Origin: Macrotis lagotis
Lineage: Eukaryota; Chordata; Mammalia; Peramelemorphia; Peramelidae
NCBI RefSeq assembly: GCF_037893015.1
Contig: NC_133658.1
Span: 18,906,583-18,970,582, forward strand
DNA: 64,000 bases
Direction of reading: 5' to 3'
Of the stretch, positions 55,529-64,000 are shown piece after piece (position 1 is the stretch's first letter; every line of letters starts with the position of its first letter). The notes below the pieces were generated by a model. That model worked only from the letters and a program-made list of their open reading frames with translations. It was not told the DNA's origin and searched no databases. The position numbers were made by a program, and so were the translations under genes.

Positions 55529-58500
55529 CTAAGGAGAAGACAGAGACTGAGTGAAGGAAATGAATGTCAAAGGCAATCTCTAGGCTTTTGTTCGGCTGGC
55601 TATTTGTAAACAAGAGTCCTTGATGTCTACTGACCAAACTTGGATTTGGAAATGATCTGCCCATTTCAGCCTCTGGTCCATGTGTCTAATTCAGGAGCAG
55701 CTAACACCAGAGCCTCAAACTGCATATTTGCCTTCAGGACTTCTAAGAGATGAGTCCTTGAATCCAGCATTAAGGAAAAAGAAATCCCACAGTGAAGGAT
55801 AGTTTAGTGTTATCGAAAATGCATTTCTGGGGTGGCTAGGTGGCGTAGTGGATAAAACACCGGCCTTGGAGTCAGGAGTACCTGGGTTCAAATCCGGTCT
55901 CAGACACTTAATAATTACCTAGCTGTGTGGCCTTGGGCAAGCCACTTAAACCCATTTGCCTTGCAAAAACATAAAAAAAAGAAAATGTATTTCTACGGAA
56001 GGATTTGGGCTTATCCCAGTCTGTCTCACTTATATGACCTTGACCAGGTCACTTCTTTTCTCTGGGTCTCACTTTCCTTCATTGTAAAATTTGTGGTTTG
56101 GAATATTTGATGTCCAAATTCCTTCTTGTTATAGAGAATATGAACTAATTAAATCAATTCTATAATTTAAAGTAAAAATGCTTCATAAAGCGCTGAATAT
56201 GATATTTCAATAAGGACATTTAAACATGTGACACAAGGCTACTGTAAGCAAATATCAGTAAATAAAAAAGTATTTAATGATTTACAAAGTAATCTATCTT
56301 TAACCTATAATTAGCAGTAATTCTTTCATTGACCTCTTTTCCCTGACACTAGTCAATTATGAATTCGACCCTTGGGCTCTCCAGTACTAATGAATACCTG
56401 GCAGAATTATGTTAGGACTCTTTGTATATTAATAAAACTAATTCTAGACATTCTCTCTAAAGCCATGGTTAAAAAATATTAATCAACAAAAACTATCACC
56501 ATTTGATGAGCACAAAATGGGTATGGTATGGTTTAGGGAATTTTGGCACCATCTTCCATGCACCAAGGTACTTACCATTCTGACAATGTGGTTGCAAACT
56601 GGACCACCTCTGGATTTCTTACCAGTTGAATTCTGAAGCAAACCAGTTAAATTGCATTAGACTCCATTGACTCACTTCTATTCTCCACATGTTCCTCCTC
56701 TCTCCAAAAAAATGTATTCCTACTCTACCAAAAAAAAAATCTAAACCAATATAAAGAATGATAACATTTAGATCACAGTAGGAAATCCAAGAGAATAACT
56801 AGAATCTTGTCCACAGATTTTTTTTTGGTAAACTGAAGGTTAATCCGAGATCCATTTCTTAAGACCAACTCTCACTATGATTATTACATATATGTATCAT
56901 GCATGTAATATAAAGGTATACACATGCACTTCAATGAGATAATCAGATGAAAAGAACTAATCCATTTTTTCTTGGATACCTACAGTCCTTTTAGTATGTC
57001 ATGGTCATAATTCTGAACTAGAATTTTTATTGTCAGACTAAAAAGATTTAATTCTGAAAGCCCAGAACAGAGGGCTGAAATGACTGTATGACTAATCTCC
57101 ACTAATCCAAGTTTTTTTTAAAACAAAGTAACCCTCTGGACTTGTTTGCTTGAAATGTCTGTTTTTCATGAAATTGAATTAAAAGGAAAATGAATGGATA
57201 GTTCCAGTTGGTTGAGCTCATTCATTTCTGCCTTTGCTGCATCTCTAATGTGAACAGTGGGGAATCTCTGGTTCTACATATTCTCCCTAAAGTCTTGAAA
57301 TCAATTGAGGTTGTATCCCTAATCCTTTGCCCTTTAGACCTGAACACCTGACTTTTTCCCCAATTCTCATCTGGGTTTAATCAATATTAATCTGGGTTTA
57401 AGAAAACCTCCTGCTACATTAGTGTGAGAACATAGCAGAAGCTTTGGGGAAACAGAGGGATTTAAAAATATCCTTGGTACAAAGAGAAGAGGGAAGATGC
57501 TTACCATGGTAATATACTGTGGACTTGAATAACCAGAAGGTATCTCCTCAAAGGTGTCTGAAGCATTTTGCTGATAGGAAAAAAAATGGTGATGGTTAAC
57601 CTCAGGTCACTGCAGACATTCAAGGCAATATGAAAACTTTGCAAATAAACAAAATAAATCCCCTGACTTCAATTCCATTCTCCCCTTGGAGAATACATAG
57701 ATAATAAAATAAATTCAGCTAGGCAGAATTCCTCTCCATTGTGTTCTGCCAGCTGAACAATTGGTTATGTGGATTCTCTTGTCAAATACAGACCAAGTAA
57801 GCTAGTGACAAACATGATTTCCCCTGCATGGCCTTGACTAGAGTCATTGTAACTACAGCAACATCAACAATTCAATGACCTGCAGTTGTGTCACTGCTTA
57901 GTCCCTTTACTAAGTTAGAACAAAAGTTTTATGTTTTAGGAGAGAGTCTTGTAGATCTCCTGTGCCAAAATGCATCTTTCTGTGATGAACTTGGAGCTAC
58001 AACTCCCTGAGTTGTTGGTGGATGGCAGACACTGAGTCTGATGGTGAATTCAACTCATGGTGGAAGTCCCTGCTAGCTCTTCCACATAGTTCTTCAAATA
58101 TCTATGCTCTTCTTCCTTGACTTCCCCAGTTTCTTTCCAATCTCAGCTAAAACTCCATCATGTATAGGAAGCCTTTCCTATTTTTCTCCTCTGTTGATGT
58201 TGATGTTGATGTCTAATTTGATCTCCAATATTTACTTGCTTTCTGGAGCATAAGCTCCTTGAGGACAGGGAGCATCTTTTGCTTTTCTTAGTATTCTCAG
58301 AACTTGGCACATAACACCCAATACCCTGGCTCATAGTAAGAATGTAGGGAGTGGTTGTTGACTGAATGACAAGGGTCAACCACATACTTTATAAAAACTC
58401 ATTTCTTTTATGTATAGCTAATCCTAATAATGATAATAATAAAATAACTAACACATGTAGTTTTTGCAAAGGCTTTGAAATACATGATCACATTCAATCC

Positions 58501-59434
58501 TAACAACAATCCAATGTGCTAGGAGGTATCCTTCCCCCCCTTTTTTTAAATATGACAGAACTGAAGTTCAGAGTTTCCCAGGATCACATACTAAATATAT
58601 GAGTCAACCTAACTATTAAAACAACAATGATGATAATAATTGTTAATAATTATATAGGATATCCCAAAAGTCATAGTGCAGCTGTAAGATTTAGTACCTT
58701 ATGATTTTACTTTATGATTTTCCATATGGATATATTTGTGTCTAATGGAAGCCATCACTAGGGTGGATTGTGGAGGGGGTAAAGAAAATTGAACATTAAT
58801 TTTATATGATATATTTAAAAGAAATGGCAAGTTATGTATATAATAGATTGGCAGTTCTGTGTGCAATCAAGGGAATGTTTATTTTATCAAAAGTTTTAAA
58901 AATAAATTAAATCAATTAAATTAAGTAAGATTAAGTGCATTAAAGCTGCCCTAAGATTTAGGATATTTTGTGTAGCATTGAGGTTGTCAAAGAACTTTTA
59001 ATAAGCTAGTTCATTTTAATCCTTACAACAGTCCTGTGAGATAGGTGCTTATTTGCAGATGAGAAAACTAAGGCTGATAGTGGTTGAATGACTTGTCTAG
59101 GGTCACACAACAAGTAAATGGCTTGAGGAAGGATTAGAATTCAAGTCTTAATAGAGGATATTCTGTGTATCTACCTGACTTCAAATCCAGGAATCTATCC
59201 ACTTCACAAGAATGTCCCCTTAAAGTACAATGGAATTCAACTAAGCCAAGATAGTATAGAAGAGAGAAGGCTTATTTTGGGGTTATACTAACTCTGTGAC
59301 TTTGGGATCTTTTTCATTTAATGCTCTGAATCTCAGTTGCATCATCAATAAAATGAGAGTAAATAATATCTACCTAATAAGTTGTTGAGAAGATCAATAT
59401 ATACTCAAATTCTAACTACTACCACTACCATCAC

Positions 59435-59467
<33 letters not shown>

Positions 59468-62400
59468 TATCACTATCAATTACCATTACTACTACTGCCA
59501 CCACCACCATCACCACCACCACCACTACTACTACTACTACCACTACTACCACTACCACTACTACTACTACCACTACCACTACCATTAGTGCTACAACTAT
59601 CATTTCCACTACTACTATTCTTATCCACTATCACTACCACTCCTAATACTACTATCAGCATTATAATAAACAAGTCATAAGATGTCAGTGCCTCCTGAGA
59701 AATCTATAAAACTATAAATTTCCTGGCACCTAGCAATCATTTAATAAAAGTTTATTAATTGATGAGTTTTTAGTGGAACAGGTGCTACTATCCTTTAGTA
59801 GAGGGAGTTTCCTCACTAGGACTTCTCTATCCTTATTAAATTAAAGGTTAAGATAAAACTCAAACAAAATTAAAAACAACAAGGACATGACAATAGCAAC
59901 ACAAAATGCTATAAACTTCTTGGGGAAAGGAATGAATGTTATACTCTCTTTTCATACCACAGTATCTAGAACAGTGCTAAGCAAATGACATTCTCAGAAA
60001 TAGTAAGTGTTTTCCAGTAAAATCCAGATCCTTACATCCTGGGAGGAGACCCCTGATTCAGTCCTGGTCTGTTGTTGCTCCTCGCTTGAGTGTCCTTGAT
60101 TGTCTACTGCAGGTGTGATGGTGGGAGGGCTGGGAGAGAAAAGGGTCAGATGTATTCACTGAAGTCACTTGAATTTTCTCCTCTTTCCTGTGTCAAGAAT
60201 CTTGTTTACCTGCAGACCCAGACATTCCCCTCTCCCCCAATGAATAAAAGGTGGTTTACCTATGAATTTGCTTCTGCTTACTGGCCTTTTGGCGGTAAAC
60301 AAACAACACAGCAAACACAATAGTGGCCAGGACCACGGTCAGCACTCCAGCCACAATGGAAACATCTGCAACATGGAGGGCAAGGACAGTAGTATTCTGC
60401 AAGACCTTAGTAGAGCTAAATATTAACAAAGCAAGTCCTTGGCCCTATCTGACTTAGCTCCAACTTCTGTCCCTGCCACTTCTTGTCGCATGAGCTTTCA
60501 TTTTTGAAATAGCTTTGCCTTATTACTAATGAAGCTAAGGCCTGCCCAAGACTTATCTCCATTAGGAGTTGGGGCAATGCCCACAGTTCCATTATGAACA
60601 ACAGAAACACAATTCAAGCAAAGTTTCACTTGGCAGCAATTAACTGAGTAGCTATAAAACCCATTTTACTGTGACTTCTAGGAGGACTAAAGCCAGATTC
60701 AGTTTGAAGAATTATTCCAACAAGGAATACTCATTTTAAACATTTTTTTTTTTACTTTTATTCTTCTGGGGGAAGGGGAAACATCTTAGATACAGAAAAA
60801 TAGCATGGCTGACTTTGCATATACAAATGTACACATTTTAGAATTGTGGAATGCTCAATATCAATGAGTTAGAGCTGGAAGGATGTCATTTTACTCAAGT
60901 GGGAGCTTAGTCTCTTGGGGGTTGTAGTCAATGATACAGATAATAAATGGTAGAACTAAAATTTGAACCAACATTCTCATTTTCAAAGTCATAGAATTTA
61001 TATGTCACTATTCTAACATTCCATCCTAGAAGGAAAAATTAGTAATTAGTGTGATTATAATTATATTGTTAATTATGACTATTTATGAAATGTGTAATCA
61101 TAATGTAGTTATATAAAATAAGGATATTATGGCCAAAGTTTAAAATAATTTATAATTATATAATGGACATTACTTTTGTTTTAATAATAAATAGTATTTA
61201 TAGCAATTAAAGGCTTGCAAGGTACTTAACAAATATGTCTTTTTGTCCTCAGAACAGCTTTAGGACCTGAGTTCTATTATTATTTCCATTTTATAGCTGA
61301 AGAATCTGAGGCAGACAGAAGTTAAGTGATTTGTCCAGGGTCACACTTTTGGTAAATTTCTGAAGCAGAATTTGAATTCAGATCATCTTGTTTCTAAACC
61401 CAGTGCTCTCTCTTTTGTGTCATCTAGCTATTTCTTTTTAATAAAATATGCCTCTTTTCCCACTATTACTCATGCTCTCCACCATTACAAATGAGTGATT
61501 TTAGGCATGTGAAGAAACATGAATGGATCAGATGAATAAGGGATCAGTGTTCCAAGAGATGGACCTTTGGATATCATTGATAGATCATGAACCATGCCAC
61601 TCACTGGTAGTAAATGCGGTCTCCTCACAGTTACGATATGTCATTCCTTCTTCACACTGACACTGGAGTTCATGGTCACATACCTGCTTAGGAGAGAGTC
61701 TAAAAATAGTTAAAAAGTCTAGGAAGCATTGCTGTGTTTTCTTTAGACCTAAACATAAAGAATTCTGGGAATCCTTTCTTAAAGAAACCTTTTGTTCTGC
61801 AGTTTATTTTATGAAAAAAAGAATTATTCTAATAAGTAATGCTGACAGACAAAGAAGTGACTCCTTTTCCAAAATGAAAGTGGTTGACTTAATATGTGGT
61901 CCTAAAAAAGATTAGATAGATAGATAGATGATAGATATATATTTTAATTTCTGACAATAAGTGTCTAATGATTTATATTTATTTATATATATTATATATT
62001 ATAATTAAACTGGAAATTTACATTCCTCTAAGAACTTTGGATTAATTTTGATGTTTTTGGATCTCTGTACTGGACCTGGACCATTTTCATGGATAAGATG
62101 CATTCCAAATCTGAGTTTTTAGTCATAGAAATATAGATTGATACAAGTGGAAGAAACTTAAGAAATGCAAATAATCCTGTAATTTTACAGGTAAAGATAG
62201 TAAGGAAAAAGAAAGGTTGAAGGACTTCCCGAAGGTTGTAAGTAACAGAAGTGGGGTCACTAAAGAGCAAGGGTCAGAGATTATTTTTAAACCAAATATT
62301 TGTAATAAAATGTCCAGTTTTTGGTTTGACTTGGCCAGAAAATAATAATGAAAAAAATCCCCTCCAACTGTGGGCATGTGATTGTATCCACAACCAAAAG

Positions 62401-62641
62401 AGATTAATTCTAGCCTATTTGAATACACTCCAGATCAGTTTAATAATAACACTCCAAGTTAATCCTTAAAATGACTTCAACTTATGTAGTATTCGGGATC
62501 AGATAAAAGTAAAACTGCACAACTTATAGCATATGAAACTGGTAAAAAATGAACCCTTACAGCATTTCCTGGGCACTGGGAAGAGCAATTGGCGGAGTCA
62601 TAGACTGTCTCAATATTCACACATTCACCATTTTTGCACAC
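55463..62641 (-). CDS. ADAM28: ADAM-family membrane metalloprotease/disintegrin, C-terminal exons (ADAM28-like)
   Basis: Six exons read right to left join in frame: 62641-62561, 61683-61605, 60365-60260, 60129-60036, 57570-57505 and 55528-55463. All have AG acceptors and GT donors, with intron phases 0, 1, 2, 0, 0. The product runs from the end of the cysteine-rich region through an EGF-like module (C-x3-C-x4-VC-x5-CQC-x8-C) and one transmembrane helix to a tail of roughly 90 residues seen here. In ADAMs this part follows the metalloprotease and disintegrin domains, anchors the protein in the membrane and recruits cytoplasmic partners. The motif HELQCQCEEG and the pattern SIVxGVL...YRQKASKQKQ resemble ADAM28 from memory; ADAM7 or a marsupial-specific paralogue is possible, and ADAM8 less so. 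The 5' exons lie beyond the right edge. The stop codon is not placed with confidence. ADAM membership is fairly secure; the symbol is tentative. Confidence 0.62.
55829..55980 (+). repeat. Young marsupial tRNA-SINE, intronic
   Basis: GGGTGGCTAGGTGGCGTAGT to CAAAAACATAAAAAAAA. Its duplication GAAAATGCATTTCT (55815-55828) / GAAAATGTATTTCT (55981-55994) has one mismatch. Confidence 0.95.
56015..56160 (+). repeat. MIR fragment
   Basis: TATATGACCTTGACCAGGTC and GGGTCTCACTTTCCTTCATT. Confidence 0.6.
56161..57504. other. ADAM intron, no further clear repeat
   Basis: AT-rich intronic sequence. It includes the candidate 57-nt exon at 56576-56632, and nothing else stands out. Confidence 0.45.
56576..56632 (-). 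CDS. Possible extra ADAM tail exon
   Basis: On the minus strand a 57-nt interval lies between an acceptor (GGTTTGCTTCAG) and a consensus donor (AATG|GTAAGT). It sits in the intron between the tyrosine and proline exons. It is open in the required phase 0 and would encode NSTGKKSRGGPVCNHIVRM. Chance of all three properties together is not negligible, and the peptide resembles nothing I know. It may be a cassette exon or a coincidence. Confidence 0.25.
57505..57570 (-). CDS. ADAM exon: cytoplasmic tail with tyrosine motifs
   Basis: A 66-nt exon, 22 codons, phase 0 at both ends. The acceptor TTTCCTATCAG follows an eight-T tract and the donor is CCATG|GTAAGC. It encodes QNASDTFEEIPSGYSSPQYI followed by TM. 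The two tyrosines in GYSSP and QYITM could be phosphorylation or sorting sites; this is inferred from composition only. A symmetric phase-0 exon can be skipped without a frameshift, so alternative splicing of the tail is possible. Confidence 0.58.
57571..58655. other. ADAM intron with L2 and MIR remnants
   Basis: 58135-58345 (CTCCATCATGTATAGGAAGC, CATAAGCTCCTTGAGGACAG) is plus L2 3' end. 58430-58610 (TTGCAAAGGCTTTGAAATAC, ATCCTAACAACAATCCAATG) is minus MIR. Confidence 0.55.
58655..58972. mobile_element. Mariner-type MITE (nonautonomous DNA transposon)
   Basis: The left end reads AGGATATCCCAAAAGTCATA then GTGCAGCTGTAA. The reverse complement of the right end reads AATATCCTAAATCTTAGGGC then AGCTTTAA. 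These are imperfect terminal inverted repeats of about 30 bases with the CCCAAAAGTC motif typical of mariner ends. Both sides are flanked by TA, the mariner target. The interior is about 250 bases of AT-rich noncoding sequence, so it has no transposase. Confidence 0.68.
58985..59220 (-). repeat. MIR
   Basis: CCTTACAACAGTCCTGTGAG, CAGATGAGAAAACTAAGGCT and CTTGTCTAGGGTCACACAAC. Confidence 0.75.
59275..59395 (+). repeat. MIR fragment
   Basis: TAACTCTGTGACTTTGGGAT and CTCAGTTGCATCATCAATAA. Confidence 0.6.
59412..59652. repeat. (ACT)n/(ACC)n trinucleotide array, intronic
   Basis: About 240 bases of ACT, ACC and ATC triplets. Frames give poly-T/Y/H or poly-V/S/G and are not genes. Confidence 0.93.
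59653..60035. other. ADAM intron, L2-like patch
   Basis: 59710-59765 (TTTCCTGGCACCTAGCAATC, ATTTAATAAAAGTTTATTAA) is L2 3' end. The rest is unassigned. Confidence 0.45.
60036..60129 (-). CDS. ADAM exon: cytoplasmic tail, Ser/Thr/Gln-rich
   Basis: A 94-nt exon, phase 2 to phase 0. The acceptor is CTTTTCTCTCCCAG and the donor GGAT|GTAAGG. It is open only in the phase carried over from the transmembrane exon, which supports the assignment. It encodes PPTITPAVDNQGHSSEEQQQ followed by TRTESGVSSQD: hydrophilic, rich in Ser, Thr, Gln and acidic residues, with no cysteine. I recognise no domain in it. A different AG 22 nt further in gives an early stop and was rejected. Confidence 0.58.
60260..60365 (-). 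CDS. ADAM exon: transmembrane segment and stop-transfer
   Basis: A 106-nt exon, phase 1 to phase 2. The acceptor is CCATGTTGCAG and the donor ATAG|GTAAAC. After the split Asn codon it encodes VSIVAGVLTVVLATIVFAVL, then FVY: an uninterrupted hydrophobic helix of about 23 residues. RQKASKQKQIHR follows, a basic stop-transfer stretch that sets the cytoplasmic side. This matches a type I membrane protein and the position of the helix in ADAMs. Confidence 0.68.
60366..61604. other. ADAM intron with minus-strand MIRs
   Basis: 60840-61025 (GAGTTAGAGCTGGAAGGATG) and 61190-61430 (TTATAGCTGAAGAATCTGAG, GATTTGTCCAGGGTCACACT) are minus MIR/SINE copies. The remainder is AT-rich. Confidence 0.6.
61605..61683 (-). 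CDS. ADAM exon: EGF-like module
   Basis: A 79-nt exon, phase 0 to phase 1. The acceptor is CTAAGCAG and the donor ACCA|GTGAGT. It begins VCDHELQCQCEEGMTYRNC, giving the four remaining cysteines of the ADAM EGF-like domain, then continues EETAFTT into the short juxtamembrane stalk. Most ADAMs have G-W-x-P-P-x-C in this loop; here it is G-M-T-Y-R-N-C, so the tryptophan and prolines are missing. The exon ends one base into an Asn codon completed by the transmembrane exon. Confidence 0.72.
61684..62560. other. ADAM intron
   Basis: GATA/TA tract at 61913-61995. A degraded minus MIR lies at about 62120-62280. No further exon is seen. Confidence 0.45.
62561..62641 (-). CDS. ADAM exon: end of cysteine-rich region and start of EGF-like module
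   Basis: An 81-nt exon with 27 codons, phase 0 at both ends. Its acceptor is CTTTATAG and its donor is GCT|GTAAGG. It encodes VCKNGECVNI, then an acidic linker, then ANCSSQCPGNA. The VCxNGxCV motif is typical of ADAM cysteine-rich domains just before the EGF module. The last two cysteines pair with the next exon to complete the EGF pattern. It is the most 5' exon I can find; none is visible from here to the right edge, so the intron upstream exceeds about 1.3 kb. Confidence 0.68.
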
Positions 62642-64000
62642 CTATAAAGTGATAGACAAAAATGAAAACGCATTATCCTAGCCCACTAATTCATTAAGTA
62701 TGTTCTCCCTTAAAATGGATTGTTCCATTCAAACCATTCAACAAATATTTATTATTTACCTAGTATGTACCAGGCACTTTACTAGATACTGGGGATAGAG
62801 AGGTCACCTCAAAATTGCTATTGGCTTCAAGTGACTTACCACCTTCTGGTGACTACAATACACACAAAGCTAAGCACCCACAGGGACTTTGAAGAGGAAA
62901 ACATACAAATTTTGGTGATTCGTTACGTCAAATCCCCATATCTATAAGAAGAAAGGTAAGGAGGGACTTTGGATTGATTTAAAAAAACCCATTCCTACCA
63001 ATACAGCTGTCCAAAAGTGAAATGAACTATTTTTGGAGAATATGGGTTCTGCTTCCTTGAGGTTTTCAAACAGAGACTTGGACGTATTTGTCAGCTATTT
63101 TGTAATACGAACTCTTCTCTGACTCCCAGATGCTATATGATTCTGTATTTGTGATAGACACAGTTGCCATTATTGTTGACTCTCCATGAGTTCAGATCTG
63201 ACTCCTAAAGTCATTCTACTAATTTCTGTATTTAAGTTAGCTGACCTATTCATGTTTGAAATCTCTTAGCAGGGCTGGGATTTGAAGCATTCTGGGTGTG
63301 AGTATGTAATCCCCTATGTCTACTTTGGTAGAGCAGGGATGGGGAAATTCAAAGCTCTAAGAACTAGATAACACCTAGCAGTCTGGGTAATTACAAGAAG
63401 GGATCACTGGAGACTAGTCACGATATGTGTTCAACCTTATTACAGTCGGGATGGGGAAAATGAGGCAACAAGGAGATGGATCCAGGAATGCATATGTTTT
63501 CTTGTATCTTTTATAAAATACGTAAGAAAATCAGTGTCATTTGCAAACCATTCAATGGATTTTGAGTGAATTCTTTTCTCTATGTTTCTTGAAAACCTGA
63601 ACCTGATAAACAAGGTTAATTAATAAGAATGGGGAGAAATAGTTGATTTTAATTCTCTAGATTTTTCCCTCTCCAAATACTGAATTTTTGAAATGACATT
63701 CAAATGTAGTCTTCACTGGTGGCCTCTTCTAAATGAATGTATTGCCTTTCCAACTGTATTAGACTCTCTGAAGACAAGATTTGCATCTTTTCCTAGGTCA
63801 TCTGCTTCCAGGAGCCATAGACTGTTGTATACTTCTTTGGGTCCCTGAGAACTCTTAGGACTGTATCTTGAACATCCTTAGGGCTGAAAAACAGCTTGTA
63901 TGGTGGTGATTCTAAGAGAAGAGTATGAAGATATGCCCTCCTCCAAGGCCCCCTATGCCTCAAGTCTGAATGAAACTTATGTATAAACTGATAGGAAAAA
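62642..64000. other. ADAM upstream intron, no exon found
   Basis: 62725-62845 (AACAAATATTTATTATTTAC, TGTACCAGGCACTTTACTAG) is reversed L2 3' end. To the right edge I see no acceptor/donor pair enclosing an open frame in the needed phase. Confidence 0.45.

Noticed and set aside
60036-60107. Shorter version of the ADAM tail exon using the acceptor CACACCTGCAG
   Set aside because: In the carried-over phase it reaches a stop after about 17 codons, whereas the upstream acceptor at 60129 keeps the frame open to the donor.
55463-62641. Identification as ADAM8
   Set aside because: A proline-rich tail suggests it, but the EGF motif HELQCQCEEG and the juxtamembrane YRQKASKQKQ fit ADAM28 better from memory. 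Not excluded without a search.

Overview
The window is vertebrate nuclear DNA, almost certainly from a marsupial and possibly an Australian dasyurid. The main evidence is a young tRNA-derived SINE family whose copies begin with a variant of GGGGCAGCTAGGTGG and end near GCAAAAACCTAAAAAA. At least eleven copies are present, many with intact target-site duplications. Older marsupial SINEs, MIR, L2, L1 3' ends and long microsatellites make up much of the rest. The genus is an inference from remembered repeat families. There are no operons, CRISPR arrays, phage genes or other prokaryote-type systems here.

One protein-coding gene is supported, on the minus strand between about 62.6 and 55.5 kb. Six short exons with consensus splice sites and matching phases encode the C-terminal part of an ADAM-family membrane protein: the end of the cysteine-rich region, an EGF-like module, a transmembrane segment and a cytoplasmic tail that ends here in a proline-rich exon. 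The best fit I recognise is ADAM28 or a close paralogue. The catalytic and disintegrin exons would lie beyond the right edge. The last coding exon is not certain: a 4-codon terminal exon near 53.9 kb and an extra 57-nt exon near 56.6 kb are candidates only.

Layout. 0-8.6 kb: L2, MIR and L1 3' fragments, a solo LTR nested in L1, and a long CTCCAT hexanucleotide array. 8.6-11.1 kb: microsatellites (GATA, TG, TA, and a TTTTC array that is an expanded SINE tail). 12.6-15.1 kb: three LTRs of one endogenous-retrovirus family in mixed orientation, one splitting an older SINE. 16.7-17.4 kb: low-complexity block. 20.1-21.4 kb: old L2 with SINE insertions. 23.7-24.5 kb: a tandem repeat of about 170 bp interrupted by a SINE. 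26.2-29.8 kb: several copies of one LINE family in opposite orientations. 31.4-32.2 kb: a 5'-truncated L1 with a perfect 15-bp target duplication. 34.6 and 36.2 kb: long purine tracts. 46.4-47.2 kb: a probable solo LTR. 55-63 kb: the ADAM gene, with an intronic mariner-type MITE at 58.7 kb and an ACT/ACC triplet array at 59.4 kb.

The remaining stretches are unique-looking, low-CpG intergenic or intronic DNA. A few (about 17.45-17.83, 22.62-23.20 and 38.34-38.67 kb) look like candidate conserved noncoding elements, on texture alone. Nearly all long open frames are translations of simple repeats. No undescribed biological system was found. The most useful leads are the unusual ADAM tail, the LTR cluster and the nested repeats.
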